The translations under genes and the position numbers were made by a program. From Lysobacter changpingensis (GTDB lineage: Bacteria; Pseudomonadota; Gammaproteobacteria; Xanthomonadales; Xanthomonadaceae), in assembly GCF_017308985.1 (NCBI RefSeq), contig NZ_JADWPE010000002.1:1-64000 (forward strand): 64,000 nucleotides of DNA, in the 5' to 3' direction. Positions 33,468 through 42,929 of this stretch are shown one piece after another. The stretch's first letter is position 1, and each line of letters begins with the position of its first letter. The notes under the pieces were generated by a model. That model was given only the letters and a program-made list of their open reading frames with translations, had not been told where the DNA came from and searched no databases.

Positions 33468-34207
33468 TTCTTCACCTCGGCGCGCTGGGCGGCCTCGCCC
33501 TGCGCGGTCTCATAGCGCGCGTCGTCGCGGATCACGCGCGGCACCAGCACGCGCGGCTCGATCGTCACCGGCTCGTACACCACGCGCTTGCGCTCGTTGT
33601 CGTAGCGCACTTCGACGTTGCCGATCAGCGGGAAGTCCTTGCGGAACGGATGGCCGACGAAACCGTAGTCGGTCAGGATGCGGCGCAGGTCCGGATGGCC
33701 TTCGAACACGATGCCGTACAGGTCGAACGCCTCGCGTTCGAACCAGTTCACGCCCGGCCACACGGAGGTGAGCGAATCCACCACCGGCAGGTCATCGTTG
33801 TCGGCGAACGTGCGCAGGCGAACGCGCAGGTTGTGCTGGCACGAAAGCAGGTGCGCGACCGCGGCGAAGCGGCGCTCCGGTGCGGCGGCGGCGCCGTTGG
33901 GCTGCTCGCCCCAGGCGAAACGGCCGGCGCTCTTGCCTTCCACGCCGCGCGAGAAGCCTTCGGAGGACACATCGGTGTCCCACTCGTCGCTGCCGTAGCT
34001 GAGGTAGTCGACGCCGCTGACGTCCACGCACTGCTCGAAACCGAACTCGTCGCGCAGCGCCAGCGCGGTGGCGAGCCACTGCGACGAAGCGACGTCGAGC
34101 GTGACTTCGGCGCGGCCCGGCGCGACGACGACCATCGCGTCCGCGAAACGCGCGGTCAGGCGCCCGGAAAGCGCCTGGGCATCCATGAAATCGTAGGGGG
34201 AGGCCAT
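33464..34207 (-). CDS. nuoC: NADH-quinone oxidoreductase subunit C
   Basis: The 247-residue 30-kDa-type subunit. The signature is [20 protein letters not shown] with [11 protein letters not shown]. An insert of about 25 residues (about 80-110, [20 protein letters not shown]) enlarges it slightly, a feature I associate with Xanthomonadaceae. One base separates it from nuoB. Confidence 0.96.
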   Translation of the reverse strand: MASPYDFMDAQALSGRLTARFADAMVVVAPGRAEVTLDVASSQWLATALALRDEFGFEQCVDVSGVDYLSYGSDEWDTDVSSEGFSRGVEGKSAGRFAWGEQPNGAAAAPERRFAAVAHLLSCQHNLRVRLRTFADNDDLPVVDSLTSVWPGVNWFEREAFDLYGIVFEGHPDLRRILTDYGFVGHPFRKDFPLIGNVEVRYDNERKRVVYEPVTIEPRVLVPRVIRDDARYETAQGEAAQRAEVKK

Positions 34208-34208
34208 G

Positions 34209-34781
34209 TCAGCGCACGCCCTGGATGTTTTCGCCGAAGTTCGTGCCGCGGCGGATCTTCTTCTGCAACTGCAGGATGCCGTACACCAGCGCTTCGGCCG
34301 TCGGCGGGCAGCCCGGGACGTAGACGTCCACCGGCACGATGCGGTCGCAGCCGCGCACCACCGAATACGAGTAGTGGTAGTAGCCGCCGCCGTTGGCGCA
34401 GCTGCCCATCGAAATGACCCACTTGGGATCCGGCATCTGGTCGTAGACCTTGCGCAGCGCCGGGGCCATCTTGTTGACCAGCGTGCCGGCCACGATCATC
34501 ACGTCGGACTGGCGCGGCGACGGGCGGAACACCACGCCGTAGCGGTCCAGGTCCAGGCGCGCGGCGCCGGCGTGCATCATCTCGACCGCGCAGCAGGCCA
34601 GGCCGAATGTCATCGGCCACATCGAGCCGGTGCGCGCCCAGTTCCACAGCGCGTCCATGCTCGTGGTGACGAAGCCGTTCTGCAGCAGCGGGTTGTCGCC
34701 CTCGGGGCGCAGGATGTCGTCCAGCTGCCCTTCGGGCAGCGGGTTGTGCATGAGGTCAGAGACGCTCTGGATCACTCCCAT
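34209..34781 (-). CDS. nuoB: NADH-quinone oxidoreductase subunit B
   Basis: The 190-residue subunit carries the terminal cluster N2. Ligands: [22 protein letters not shown] and [14 protein letters not shown] 34781 follows AAGGGAG; its first codons overlap the end of nuoA by ten bases. The in-frame extension toward 35297 is not coding for this gene. Confidence 0.98.
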   Translation of the reverse strand: MGVIQSVSDLMHNPLPEGQLDDILRPEGDNPLLQNGFVTTSMDALWNWARTGSMWPMTFGLACCAVEMMHAGAARLDLDRYGVVFRPSPRQSDVMIVAGTLVNKMAPALRKVYDQMPDPKWVISMGSCANGGGYYHYSYSVVRGCDRIVPVDVYVPGCPPTAEALVYGILQLQKKIRRGTNFGENIQGVR

Positions 34782-35128
34782 TCGAGTGCTCCCTTCTTCC
34801 AGACGTAGACGAAGCCGAGCAGCAGCATGCCGGCGAAGATGCCCATTTCGATCAGGCCGACCACACCGAGTTCGCGGAACACGGTGGCCCAGGGCACGAT
34901 GAAGATGATTTCCAGATCGAAGATGATGAACTGGATCGCGATGAGGTAGTAGCGCACATCGAACTGCATGCGCGCGTCCTCGAACGCCTCGAAGCCGCAC
35001 TCGTAGGGCGAGAGCTTCTCGATGGACGGACGCTGGGGGCCGAGCACCTTGCCCACCACCAGCAGGGCGACGCCGATACCTCCGGCGACGATCAGGAACA
35101 GCAGGGTCGGCAGGTATTCGGCCAGCAC
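34772..35128 (-). CDS. nuoA: NADH-quinone oxidoreductase subunit A
   Basis: The 118-residue ND3-type subunit has three helices. The motif [20 protein letters not shown] is the conserved loop of the quinone pocket, and [13 protein letters not shown] the second helix with its acidic residues. I use GTG at 35128 ([10 protein letters not shown]), the normal length; the longer frame would run back through the tRNA-Leu. First gene of the operon. Confidence 0.95.
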   Translation of the reverse strand: MLAEYLPTLLFLIVAGGIGVALLVVGKVLGPQRPSIEKLSPYECGFEAFEDARMQFDVRYYLIAIQFIIFDLEIIFIVPWATVFRELGVVGLIEMGIFAGMLLLGFVYVWKKGALEWE

Positions 35129-35287
35129 TCGTTGTTCTCTCGCTTCGTTTAGCTCGATCGCGTTGCCGCGACCTGGCTCGGCGGCAGCCGCCTGGGTGAT
35201 CCCCGCGCGAGACTCGGCCCGCCGTGCGTGCCGCACCTGCGTCGGTGGTGCTAACGCTGCAATCGCTTGCAGCAGTGTCGTTCGGTG

Positions 35288-35372
35288 TGGTGCCCAAGGG
35301 GGGACTCGAACCCCCACGACTTGCGTCGCTACCACCTCAAGGTAGTGCGTCTACCAATTCCGCCACCTGGGC
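35288..35372 (-). tRNA. tRNA-Leu (GAG)
   Basis: 85 bases with an encoded CCA. The acceptor GCCCAGG/CCTTGGGC closes with discriminator A. The anticodon loop TTGAGGT in an ACTACC/GGTAG stem reads GAG. The long variable arm and GGTTCGAGTCC T-arm are typical of leucine tRNA. secG lies upstream on the same strand, the same linkage as leuU of E. coli; nuoA follows 160 bases downstream. A 7-bp hairpin (35256-35273) lies just past the tRNA end without a T-run. Confidence 0.97.
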
Positions 35373-35510
35373 AATCAAACCCACGCCATCGCTGGCATGT
35401 TTGTCTTCCTGACGCGATCGGTGCCGTGTGGGCGTTGATCGCTCCGGTCATCGCTGACCGTACCCGGCAATCCGTGCCGGGCCGATGAAATGCAAGTTTA
35501 CCGCGTTAAG

Positions 35511-35990
35511 TCAGCCGCCCGCAGGGGGTTGCGGCTTTGCCGGTTCCGGCGACTGCTGGGCCGGCGCCTGCTGCACGGGCGCCGGAGCAGCCGGGACCGC
35601 TTCCTGCGCGGGCGCCTGCGGCACCGTCGTCGCCGGAGCGGGCGCCGTGGTCGGCGCGGCCGGGACCGCGGCGTTGCCGGTCGCTGGCGCCGGTGCGCTC
35701 GGCACCGCCGGAACGTCGGCCATCACGCCGCTGGGGGCGGCGCCGGTGTCGCCGGTGGCCTTGCGGGTGGCGTTCCAGGCCATGAAGAGGCTGATCGCGA
35801 AGAACGCGATGGCGAGCCACTTCGTCGCCTTCGACAGGAAATTCGCCGAACCGCGCGCGCCGAACACGGTGGCGGAGGCGCCGCCGCCGAAACCGGAACC
35901 GGCCTGGGCGCCCGCGCCGCGCTGCATCAGGATCAGCGCAACCATCGCGATCGCGATCAGCACATAGATGACGTTGAGCAGCAACAGCAT
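35511..35990 (-). CDS. secG: Preprotein translocase subunit SecG, long-tailed
   Basis: The 159-residue small subunit of the SecYEG channel. Two membrane helices (about 2-22 and 53-73) flank the conserved LMQRGAGAQAGSGFGGGASATVFGARG-type cytoplasmic loop (residues about 22-50). The usual protein ends near residue 100; here a Pro/Ala/Gln-rich tail of about 75 residues follows and is probably disordered. tpiA lies upstream, tRNA-Leu downstream. Confidence 0.96.
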   Translation of the reverse strand: MLLLLNVIYVLIAIAMVALILMQRGAGAQAGSGFGGGASATVFGARGSANFLSKATKWLAIAFFAISLFMAWNATRKATGDTGAAPSGVMADVPAVPSAPAPATGNAAVPAAPTTAPAPATTVPQAPAQEAVPAAPAPVQQAPAQQSPEPAKPQPPAGG

Positions 35991-36040
35991 CGTGGGGTTC
36001 TACGAATGGGTTCGAATGGTTCGACGCGCCGGATGGAGCG

Positions 36041-36793
36041 TCAGGGTGCCGCCGCGACCGCGATGGCGTGGAAGTCTTTGGCCACCAGCGAGGCGCCTCC
36101 GACCAGGCCGCCATCGACGTCCGGCTGCGCGAACAGCGCGGCGGCATTGTCGGCCTTCACGCTTCCGCCGTACAGGATCGGTAGCGAGCCAGCGATTCTA
36201 GCATCGCGCGCGGCGATTTCGCTACGGATGAATGCATGGACCTCCTGGGCCTGCTCCGGCGTCGCGGTGCGGCCGGTGCCGATGGCCCAGACGGGCTCGT
36301 AGGCGACGATCGCGCCATCGAACACGTCCTTGCCGCCCAGCTCGAACAGCGGGGCCAGCTGCTTCTCGATGCGCCACTGCGTCTGGTCGTCCTCGCGCTC
36401 GGACAGGCTCTCGCCCACGCACAGGATCGGAGTCAGGCCGGCGGCCTTGCAGGCGAGGAACTTGCGCGCGACCAGCTCGCTGGTCTCGCCGTGGTACTGG
36501 CGACGCTCGGAATGGCCGACCAGGCCGTAGCCAGCGCCGACGTCCCGGAGCATCGTCGCGGAGACCTCGCCGGTGAACGCGCCCTTCTGGTTCGCGCTGA
36601 CGTCCTGGGCACCGAAGGTGAGACCCTTCTCGCCGTAGCGCACGACCAGCCCGGCCAGGTACGGCAGCGGCGGCAGGATCAGGCGCTCCACGCCCTGCGG
36701 CGCGGCTTTCGCGACGATCGCGTCGAGCAGCTCCAGGGCGAACTGGCGATCGCCGTGCAGCTTCCAGTTTCCGGCAACGATTCTGCGGCGCAT
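36041..36793 (-). CDS. tpiA: Triose-phosphate isomerase
   Basis: The 250-residue glycolytic TIM barrel interconverts dihydroxyacetone phosphate and glyceraldehyde 3-phosphate. NWKLHG holds Lys of the active site, GHSERRQYHGE the electrophilic histidine, AYEPVWAIGTG the catalytic glutamate and loop 6, and GGSVKADNAA the phosphate site. ATG 36793 follows AAGGAG by five bases; the GTG at 36799 lies inside that site and is rejected. Confidence 0.98.
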   Translation of the reverse strand: MRRRIVAGNWKLHGDRQFALELLDAIVAKAAPQGVERLILPPLPYLAGLVVRYGEKGLTFGAQDVSANQKGAFTGEVSATMLRDVGAGYGLVGHSERRQYHGETSELVARKFLACKAAGLTPILCVGESLSEREDDQTQWRIEKQLAPLFELGGKDVFDGAIVAYEPVWAIGTGRTATPEQAQEVHAFIRSEIAARDARIAGSLPILYGGSVKADNAAALFAQPDVDGGLVGGASLVAKDFHAIAVAAAP

Positions 36794-36884
36794 GGCCACT
36801 CCTTCTGCGTCCTTCGGGATCGCGACGGCGAGGGCCGGCCGCGAGCGGCGGCAAGTTTACTCCACGTGGGCGAGAATCGATCCC

Positions 36885-37436
36885 ATGGACACGCGACCGC
36901 GCGCGGATGCGCCATTGCTGCAAGGTTTTCCGGCGATCGCCACGCGCCAGGCGCGCGTGCTGGTGCTGGGCAGCATGCCGGGCGTCGCTTCGCTGCAGGC
37001 GGGGCGCTACTACGCGCATCCGCGCAATGCGTTCTGGCCGATCATGGGCGCGCTGGTCGGCGCCCATCCCGCCCTGCCCTACGCGCGCCGCGTCGCGCAG
37101 CTGAAGGCCGCCCGCATCGCGCTGTGGGACGTGTTCGACCGTTGCGAACGCGAGGGCAGCCTGGACTCGGCGATCGTCGACGCGACCGCGCAGGCCAACG
37201 ATTTCGCCACGTTCTTCGGGCGGCACCCGGATCTGTCGACGGTGCTGTTCAATGGCGCGAAGGCGGAGGCCGCATACCGGCGTTCTGCGCCGCCGCTGGA
37301 GGCGTTCGGACTGCGCGGCGTGCGGTTGCCATCGACCAGTCCGGCGAACGCGGCGGTCGCGTTCGCGAAAAAAATGGCCGCCTGGCGCGAAGCGCTGCAG
37401 GCGGCCGGTATTGCGGTATCGGAACCGCAGCGCTGA
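36885..37436 (+). CDS. Deoxyinosine/hypoxanthine-DNA glycosylase of the UDG superfamily
   Basis: The 183-residue protein shows VLVLGSMPGVASLQAGRYY followed by AHPRNAFWPIMGAL, the motif set of the hypoxanthine-DNA glycosylase branch of the uracil-DNA glycosylase superfamily. STSPANA supplies the second motif. The enzyme would excise deaminated adenine from DNA. It is divergent from tpiA and convergent with the oxygenase gene, its stop abutting the latter with no gap. It breaks the glmM-tpiA-secG order seen in relatives. Confidence 0.82.
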   Translation: MDTRPRADAPLLQGFPAIATRQARVLVLGSMPGVASLQAGRYYAHPRNAFWPIMGALVGAHPALPYARRVAQLKAARIALWDVFDRCEREGSLDSAIVDATAQANDFATFFGRHPDLSTVLFNGAKAEAAYRRSAPPLEAFGLRGVRLPSTSPANAAVAFAKKMAAWREALQAAGIAVSEPQR

Positions 37437-38387
37437 TTACTTCAGCTTGATCTCGCGCAGCCGTTCTTCGAGGTAACCGTGCGCGGTGATCGCTTCCGGA
37501 TAGCGGCTCGGATTCTCCGCGCTCACGCACGAAGGCAGCACGTCGATCAGGAAATCCGGGTTCGGATGCAGGAAGAACGGCGTGGAGTAGCGCGGCTGGC
37601 GCGCCTTCTCGCCCTTCGGGTTCACCACGCGGTGCGTCGTGGACGGATATACGTGGTTGGTCAGGCGCTGCAGCATGTCGCCGATATTGACCACGATGGT
37701 GTCGGCGTCGGCGGTGAACGGCACCCACTCGCCCTTGCGCGACAGCACTTCCAGGCCCTCGGCGCTGGCGCCGACCAGCAGCGTGATCAGGTTGATGTCC
37801 TCGTGCGCGCCGGCGCGCACGTTGGGGATGTCGTCGGTGGTGATCGGCGGATAGTGGATCGGGCGCAGGATCGAATTGCCCGAGTTGGTCTTGTCGGCGA
37901 AATACGTCTCCGGCAGGCCGATGTGCAGCGCCAGCGCGCTCAGCACGCGCGAACCGAGCCGGTCCAGCGACTCGTACAGGCCGTAGCCCACCTCGCGGAA
38001 CTCCGGGATTTCCTCCGGCCACAGGTTCGGCGGCATCACGTCCGCGTACTTCGAATCGCGCGGGATCTCGCGGCCGATGTGCCAGAACTCCTTCAGGTCG
38101 AAATGCTTGGAGTCCTTCGCGGTTTCCACGCCGAACGGCGTGTAGCCGCGCGCGCCGCCGCTGCCGGGCACGTTGTACTTGCGCTTGACCTCGTCCGGCA
38201 GCGCGAAGAAGCGCTTGAACACGTCGTAGGCGGTGTCGATCTGCGCGTCGGAAATGCCGTGGCCGCGGATGCCGCAGAAGCCCCACTCACGGTACGCCGC
38301 GCCGAGTTCGGCCACGAAGGCCTCGCGATCGCCCGGGCTGGCGGGTTCGCTGAAGCGGCGGATGTCGAGGGTCGGGATGCGGTTCAC
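37437..38387 (-). CDS. 2-oxoglutarate/Fe(II) oxygenase, isopenicillin N synthase-like
   Basis: The 316-residue enzyme has the double-stranded beta-helix of the isopenicillin N synthase-like family. The iron triad is in HEDINLITLL (His, Asp) and THRVVNPKGE (His); RYSTPFFLHPN gives the co-substrate Arg and Ser. An N-terminal DIOX_N-type segment (YREWGFCGIRGHGIS) is present. GTG 38387 is chosen because it directly precedes NRIPTLDI; AGGA lies eight bases upstream. The substrate is unknown; bacterial members are often of undetermined role. Confidence 0.85.
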   Translation of the reverse strand: MNRIPTLDIRRFSEPASPGDREAFVAELGAAYREWGFCGIRGHGISDAQIDTAYDVFKRFFALPDEVKRKYNVPGSGGARGYTPFGVETAKDSKHFDLKEFWHIGREIPRDSKYADVMPPNLWPEEIPEFREVGYGLYESLDRLGSRVLSALALHIGLPETYFADKTNSGNSILRPIHYPPITTDDIPNVRAGAHEDINLITLLVGASAEGLEVLSRKGEWVPFTADADTIVVNIGDMLQRLTNHVYPSTTHRVVNPKGEKARQPRYSTPFFLHPNPDFLIDVLPSCVSAENPSRYPEAITAHGYLEERLREIKLK

Positions 38388-38565
38388 GTCGGGGGTCCTG
38401 TGCGGCGGGTCGGTTGAGGGCCGCACATGATAGCGCTCGCAGGCGCGGCGCCGGCTTGCGCCGCGCGGGCTTCGCGGCCGTTCAGCCTGGATGGCTTTCC
38501 GCAGGGGCCGACGATCGGGCATTCCCGGATAATGGCGCGCCTTTTTCTAACGCCCCGCTCGACGA

Positions 38566-40416
38566 ATGGAAGCCGTCACCGCTCCACCCCTGCGCCAGCG
38601 CGCGCTCGCCTGGCTGACCGGCCTGGTCCTCGGCAACGCCCTGCTCGCGTGCCTGATCACGCTCAGCAACATTCCGCTCACCGAAGCCGGAAGCCGCTGG
38701 CATTCGGCGCTGTTCCTGCTGCTCGCCCTGCCCGGCCATTTCATCTTCTTCGGCGCCATCGTCGCGCTGCCGGCGTACCTGCTCGGTCGTATCGTCCGCG
38801 ATCCGCGCTGGATGATCGCGCTCGCCGTGCTGATGCAGACGCTATGGCTGTGCCTGCTGCTCGCCGACGCGAAGGTATTCGCGCTCTACCGTTTCCACCT
38901 CAACGCGATGGTGGTGAACATGATCTTCGGCGGGGCGCTGCAGGATCAGGTCACCTTCTCGGCGAAGATGTGGGCGCTGATCGCGCTTGGCGCCGGCGTG
39001 CTGTTCGCGCTGCAGATCGCGGCGGCACGGCTGTGGTGGCAGGCGCTGCGGCGTCGTCCCGGGCTGCTGCGCATCCGCGCGACCTGGTGGGTCGCCATCG
39101 GCCTGTTCCTGGTCAGCCAGGGCATGGTCGCGTACTCGGACGCACGCGGCGATCGCGCGGTGATGTCGCAGCTGACCTACATCCCGTGGGCGCAGCCGAT
39201 CACGCTGAAGAACGCGCTGCACCGCTTCGGCGTGCAGACGGCGCAGGCCACCGCACTGCCGGACGCGGGCGATCGGCTGGGCTATCCGCGACGCGCGCCG
39301 CAATGCGCGGCATCGCCGTCGCTGAACGTGTTGGTGATCCTGGTCGAATCGCTGCGCCACGACATGCTCGATCCCGCCGTGATGCCGAACACCTGGCGTT
39401 ACGCGCAGGATGCGCAGTGGTTCCAGAACCACTACAGCAGCGGCAACGCGACGCGCTTCGGCCTGTTCGGCCTGATGTACGGACTGCCCGGCGGCTACTG
39501 GCAGGCGATGCTGGCGCAACAGCGCGGACCGGTGATGATCGACCGCATGCTCGCCAATCGTTACGCGATGCACATCTACGGCAGCGCGCCGCTGTACAGC
39601 CCGGAGTTCGATCGCACCGTGTTCGCGAAGGTGCGCGAGCGCATCGTCAACGGGCCGTCGAAGATGAAGAGCGCGCAACGCGACCGCTACGTGGTGTCGC
39701 GCATGCAGGCCGACATCCGCAACCATCCGGCGAACCAGCCGTTCTTCGGCTTCGTGTTCTTGGATTCGCCGCATGCCCCCTACCACCTGCCGCCCGGCTA
39801 CGTGTCGCCGTTCCAGCCGATGGCGAAGGACGTGAACTTCCTCAAGCTCGGCCCGGACCACGATCCCACGCCCGAATTCAACCGCTATCGCGCGGCCGTG
39901 CACAGCAGCGACGCGCTCATCGGCGAACTGCTGCGCACGCTCGGGGAAAGCCCGCTGGCGTCGAACACCGTCGTGCTCATCACCGGCGACCATGGCGAGG
40001 AATTCAACGACCTGCACCGGAACTACTGGGGCCACAACGGCAACTTCTCGGATTACCAGTTGCGCACGCCGTTCGTGCTGCACTGGCCCGGTCGTACCGC
40101 GCGACGCATGGACGCGGCGACGTCGCACGAGGACTTCGTGCCGACCGTGATGCGCCATGCACTGGGTTGCACTGGCGACAGCGCGGAGTACTCGACCGGC
40201 CTCGACCTGTTCGGCGAGCTTCCGCGCAAACGGCCGCTGCTGGTGGAAAGCTGGTCGCAGCGCGGCATCCGCGACGGCGCGCTGATCTACCTGTTCGACA
40301 ACTTCGGTTCGGCGACGGTGGTGGATCGCAACTACAGGCCGGTGGAGGACGCGGAGGTCTCGGCCGATGCCGTGCGTGAATCCTGGGAGATGTTGACGCG
40401 GTTCCAGAAGCGGTGA
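38566..40416 (+). CDS. YejM/PbgA-like inner-membrane sulfatase-fold protein
   Basis: 616 residues: five N-terminal membrane helices (to about residue 190) followed by an arylsulfatase-like periplasmic domain beginning near LNVLVILVESLRHDML, with GLFGLMYGLPGGYW, FLDSPHAPYH and GDHGEEFND. The layout is that of YejM (PbgA, LapC), which senses lipopolysaccharide and restrains LapB/FtsH turnover of LpxC. The nucleophile position here is Ser in VESLRHD, and the metal site seems partly kept, so residual hydrolase activity is possible. It is monocistronic, divergent from the oxygenase. Confidence 0.85.
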   Translation: MEAVTAPPLRQRALAWLTGLVLGNALLACLITLSNIPLTEAGSRWHSALFLLLALPGHFIFFGAIVALPAYLLGRIVRDPRWMIALAVLMQTLWLCLLLADAKVFALYRFHLNAMVVNMIFGGALQDQVTFSAKMWALIALGAGVLFALQIAAARLWWQALRRRPGLLRIRATWWVAIGLFLVSQGMVAYSDARGDRAVMSQLTYIPWAQPITLKNALHRFGVQTAQATALPDAGDRLGYPRRAPQCAASPSLNVLVILVESLRHDMLDPAVMPNTWRYAQDAQWFQNHYSSGNATRFGLFGLMYGLPGGYWQAMLAQQRGPVMIDRMLANRYAMHIYGSAPLYSPEFDRTVFAKVRERIVNGPSKMKSAQRDRYVVSRMQADIRNHPANQPFFGFVFLDSPHAPYHLPPGYVSPFQPMAKDVNFLKLGPDHDPTPEFNRYRAAVHSSDALIGELLRTLGESPLASNTVVLITGDHGEEFNDLHRNYWGHNGNFSDYQLRTPFVLHWPGRTARRMDAATSHEDFVPTVMRHALGCTGDSAEYSTGLDLFGELPRKRPLLVESWSQRGIRDGALIYLFDNFGSATVVDRNYRPVEDAEVSADAVRESWEMLTRFQKR

Positions 40417-40559
40417 TGGGGCTTTCGGCGTAGCTTCAGATCCCTTCCCTGCGAGGATTGGGGAGGGAGAGGTGCACAGCGCCGCGCCGCCAACGAAGCA
40501 GCTATGGGGTCCCGACGCAAAGGGCGAGCACCGGCCGCATCGTCACATCGCACACGCCG

Positions 40560-40595
40560 CCCCTCGCCCCAACCCCTCTCCTTCCGGGAGAGGGG
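40560..40595 (+). repeat. Intergenic palindrome, CCCCTCTCC/GGAGAGGGG family, copy 3
   Basis: Lead-in CCCCTCGCCCCAA, stem CCCCTCTCC (40573-40581) and GGAGAGGGG (40587-40595). It lies between the convergent YejM-like and glmM genes, ending 10 bases from the glmM stop, a position suited to termination. Confidence 0.8.
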
Positions 40596-40605
40596 CTCAT
40601 GCGAC

Positions 40606-41946
40606 TCAAGCCGCAGCAGTAACCGCCGCCGCCAGCTTGTCGAGCGTGTCCTGCATCAGCGTCGCGTCGTCCGCTTCCACGGTGACGCGCACGACCGGCT
40701 CGGTGCCCGACGGGCGCAGGAACGCCCGGCCGCGCCCGGCTACGGCCTGCTCGGCCTCGCGCAGCGCGGCCTTCACGGCTTCGGCCTCGGTCGGCGTGGA
40801 GCCCGCCGCGAAACGCACGTTCACCGTCTTCTGCGGCACCTTGCGAAAGCCGTCGAGCGCCTCGCGCAGCGAGATGCCGCGGCGCTTGAGCACTTCCAGC
40901 ACCTGCAACGCGCTCACGATGCCGTCGCCGGTGTTGGCGCGATCCAGGCACAGGATGTGGCCGGAGGCCTCGCCGCCCAGCACGCCGCCATTGGCGACCA
41001 GTTGCTGGTGCACGTAGCGATCGCCGACCTTCGCGCGAATGAAGCCGATGCCGCGTTCGGCGAAGGCGCGCTCCAGCGCGTAGTTGGTCATCAGCGTGCC
41101 GACGACCGGACCGCGCAGGCGACCGGACTGCTGCCAGTCGGTGGCCATCACGTACAGCAGGTCGTCGCCGTCGCAGACCGCGCCGTTGCCGTCGACGAAC
41201 AGCACGCGATCGCCGTCGCCGTCGAAGGCGATGCCGAGGTCGGCACCGGAGGCGCGCACGTGCTGGACCAGCGTGTCGGGATGGGTCGAGCCCACGCCGT
41301 CGTTGATGTTGATGCCGTTGGGATCGATGCCGATGGCGTCAACGCGCGCGCCGAGTTCGCGCAGCACCAGCGGGCCGAGCTGGTAGGTCGCGCCGTTGGC
41401 GCAATCCATCGCGATGCGCAGGCCGCCCAGGTCGAAGCCGGCCGGCACCGAGGCCTTGCAGTGTTCGATGTAGCGGCCCAGCGCATCGCGCGTGCGCACG
41501 GCCTTGCCGAGCTGCTCGGACGGCACGGTGCGGAAGGGATGGTCCAGCGCCGCTTCGATGGCCAGTTCGGTCGCGTCGTCGAGCTTCTCGCCTTCGGCGG
41601 AGAAGAACTTGATGCCGTTGTCGTGATGCGGGTTGTGCGAGGCGGAAATCACGATGCCGCCGTCGGCGCGCATCGAATGCGTCAGGTGCGCGACGGCGGG
41701 CGTCGGCATCGGACCCATCAGCTGCACGTCGACGCCCGCGGCGACCAGGCCGGCTTCCAGCGCGGCCTCGAACATGTAGTTCGAGATGCGCGTGTCCTTG
41801 CCGATGATCACCACCGGGTTGCGCCAGTCGCGGCGCGCCAGCGCGTGGCCGTAGGCGTTGCCCAGGCGCAACACGAAGTCGGCCGAGATCGGCCCTTCGC
41901 CCACGCGTCCTCGAATGCCGTCGGTGCCGAAATACCGGCGGCTCAC
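40606..41946 (-). CDS. glmM: Phosphoglucosamine mutase
   Basis: The 446-residue enzyme converts glucosamine 6-phosphate to glucosamine 1-phosphate for UDP-GlcNAc, peptidoglycan and lipid A synthesis. The phosphoserine Ser103 lies in [14 protein letters not shown]; metal loop [11 protein letters not shown]; sugar-binding GGEASGH; phosphate site [14 protein letters not shown] 41946 overlaps the accD stop (ATGA), so the two are coupled. Confidence 0.98.
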   Translation of the reverse strand: MSRRYFGTDGIRGRVGEGPISADFVLRLGNAYGHALARRDWRNPVVIIGKDTRISNYMFEAALEAGLVAAGVDVQLMGPMPTPAVAHLTHSMRADGGIVISASHNPHHDNGIKFFSAEGEKLDDATELAIEAALDHPFRTVPSEQLGKAVRTRDALGRYIEHCKASVPAGFDLGGLRIAMDCANGATYQLGPLVLRELGARVDAIGIDPNGININDGVGSTHPDTLVQHVRASGADLGIAFDGDGDRVLFVDGNGAVCDGDDLLYVMATDWQQSGRLRGPVVGTLMTNYALERAFAERGIGFIRAKVGDRYVHQQLVANGGVLGGEASGHILCLDRANTGDGIVSALQVLEVLKRRGISLREALDGFRKVPQKTVNVRFAAGSTPTEAEAVKAALREAEQAVAGRGRAFLRPSGTEPVVRVTVEADDATLMQDTLDKLAAAVTAAA

Positions 41947-42830
41947 GCAGCCACCTCGTCGGCCGGCGGCTGCGGCTGGTTCATCATCAGCGCGAACAGC
42001 GTCGCCAGGCGGTCGCGCAGTTCGCGGCGATCGCAGATCTGGTCGAGCGCGCCGTGTTCGAGCAGGAATTCCGAACGCTGGAAGCCTTCCGGCAGCGTCT
42101 CGCGCACGGTCTGCTCGATCACGCGCGGGCCGGCGAAGCCGATCAGCGCTTCGGGCTCGGCGAGGTTGAGATCGCCCAGCATCGCGAACGACGCCGACAC
42201 GCCGCCGGTGGTCGGATGCGTCATGACCGAAATGAACGGCAGGCCGCGGGCGCGCATGCGACCGAGCGCGGCGGAGGTCTTGGCCATCTGCATCAGCGAG
42301 AACAGGCTTTCCTGCATGCGCGCGCCGCCGGTGGCGGTGAAGCAGACCATCGGGCAGCCCAGCTCCACCGCGCGTTCGGCGGCGCGGGTAAAGCGCTCGC
42401 CAACGACCGAACCCATCGAGCCGCCCATGAAGGCGAAATCGAACGCGGCGGCCACCAGCGGGCGCTGCTTGAGCGTGCCTTCCATCGCGACCAGCGCGTC
42501 GCGCTCGCCGGTGGACTTCTGCGCGGCCTTGATGCGGTCGGCGTAGCGCTTCTGGTCCTTGAACTTGAGCACGTCGGTCGGGCCGAGCTCGCCGGCGATC
42601 TCGCGCGTGCTGCCCTCATCCAGCAGCGCGGCCAGGCGGACGCGGGCGCGGATGGGCATGTGGAAGCTGCACTTCGGACAGACCTCGAGGTTTTCCTCGA
42701 GCTCGGGGCGGTACAGCACCGCGCCGCAGCGGTCGCACTTTTCCCACAGGCCTTCGGGCACGCTGCGACGCTTGGCGGCGCCGGTTTCGGTGCGGATGCC
42801 CGAGGGCATGAGTTTCTTGAGCCAGGACAT
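41943..42830 (-). CDS. accD: Acetyl-CoA carboxylase carboxyltransferase subunit beta
   Basis: The 295-residue subunit works with AccA to make malonyl-CoA for fatty acids. The N-terminal zinc ribbon [20 protein letters not shown] plus KC is complete. The carboxyltransferase core includes [36 protein letters not shown] and [14 protein letters not shown]. It lies downstream of trpA, and upstream of glmM rather than folC. Confidence 0.98.
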   Translation of the reverse strand: MSWLKKLMPSGIRTETGAAKRRSVPEGLWEKCDRCGAVLYRPELEENLEVCPKCSFHMPIRARVRLAALLDEGSTREIAGELGPTDVLKFKDQKRYADRIKAAQKSTGERDALVAMEGTLKQRPLVAAAFDFAFMGGSMGSVVGERFTRAAERAVELGCPMVCFTATGGARMQESLFSLMQMAKTSAALGRMRARGLPFISVMTHPTTGGVSASFAMLGDLNLAEPEALIGFAGPRVIEQTVRETLPEGFQRSEFLLEHGALDQICDRRELRDRLATLFALMMNQPQPPADEVAA

Positions 42831-42929
42831 GCGTTGAGAGTATTCCCGTTCAGGCGTGAAGAATGCCGGAGCGGGCCCCGGCGGAAGCGGGGCAGTGTAG
42901 CGCAGCGGACGGCGGCGCCCGCGCGTCCC

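Noticed and set aside
34772-35335. A 187-residue NuoA starting at 35335
   Set aside because: The extension would run through the tRNA-Leu gene; GTG 35128 gives the normal length and N-terminus.
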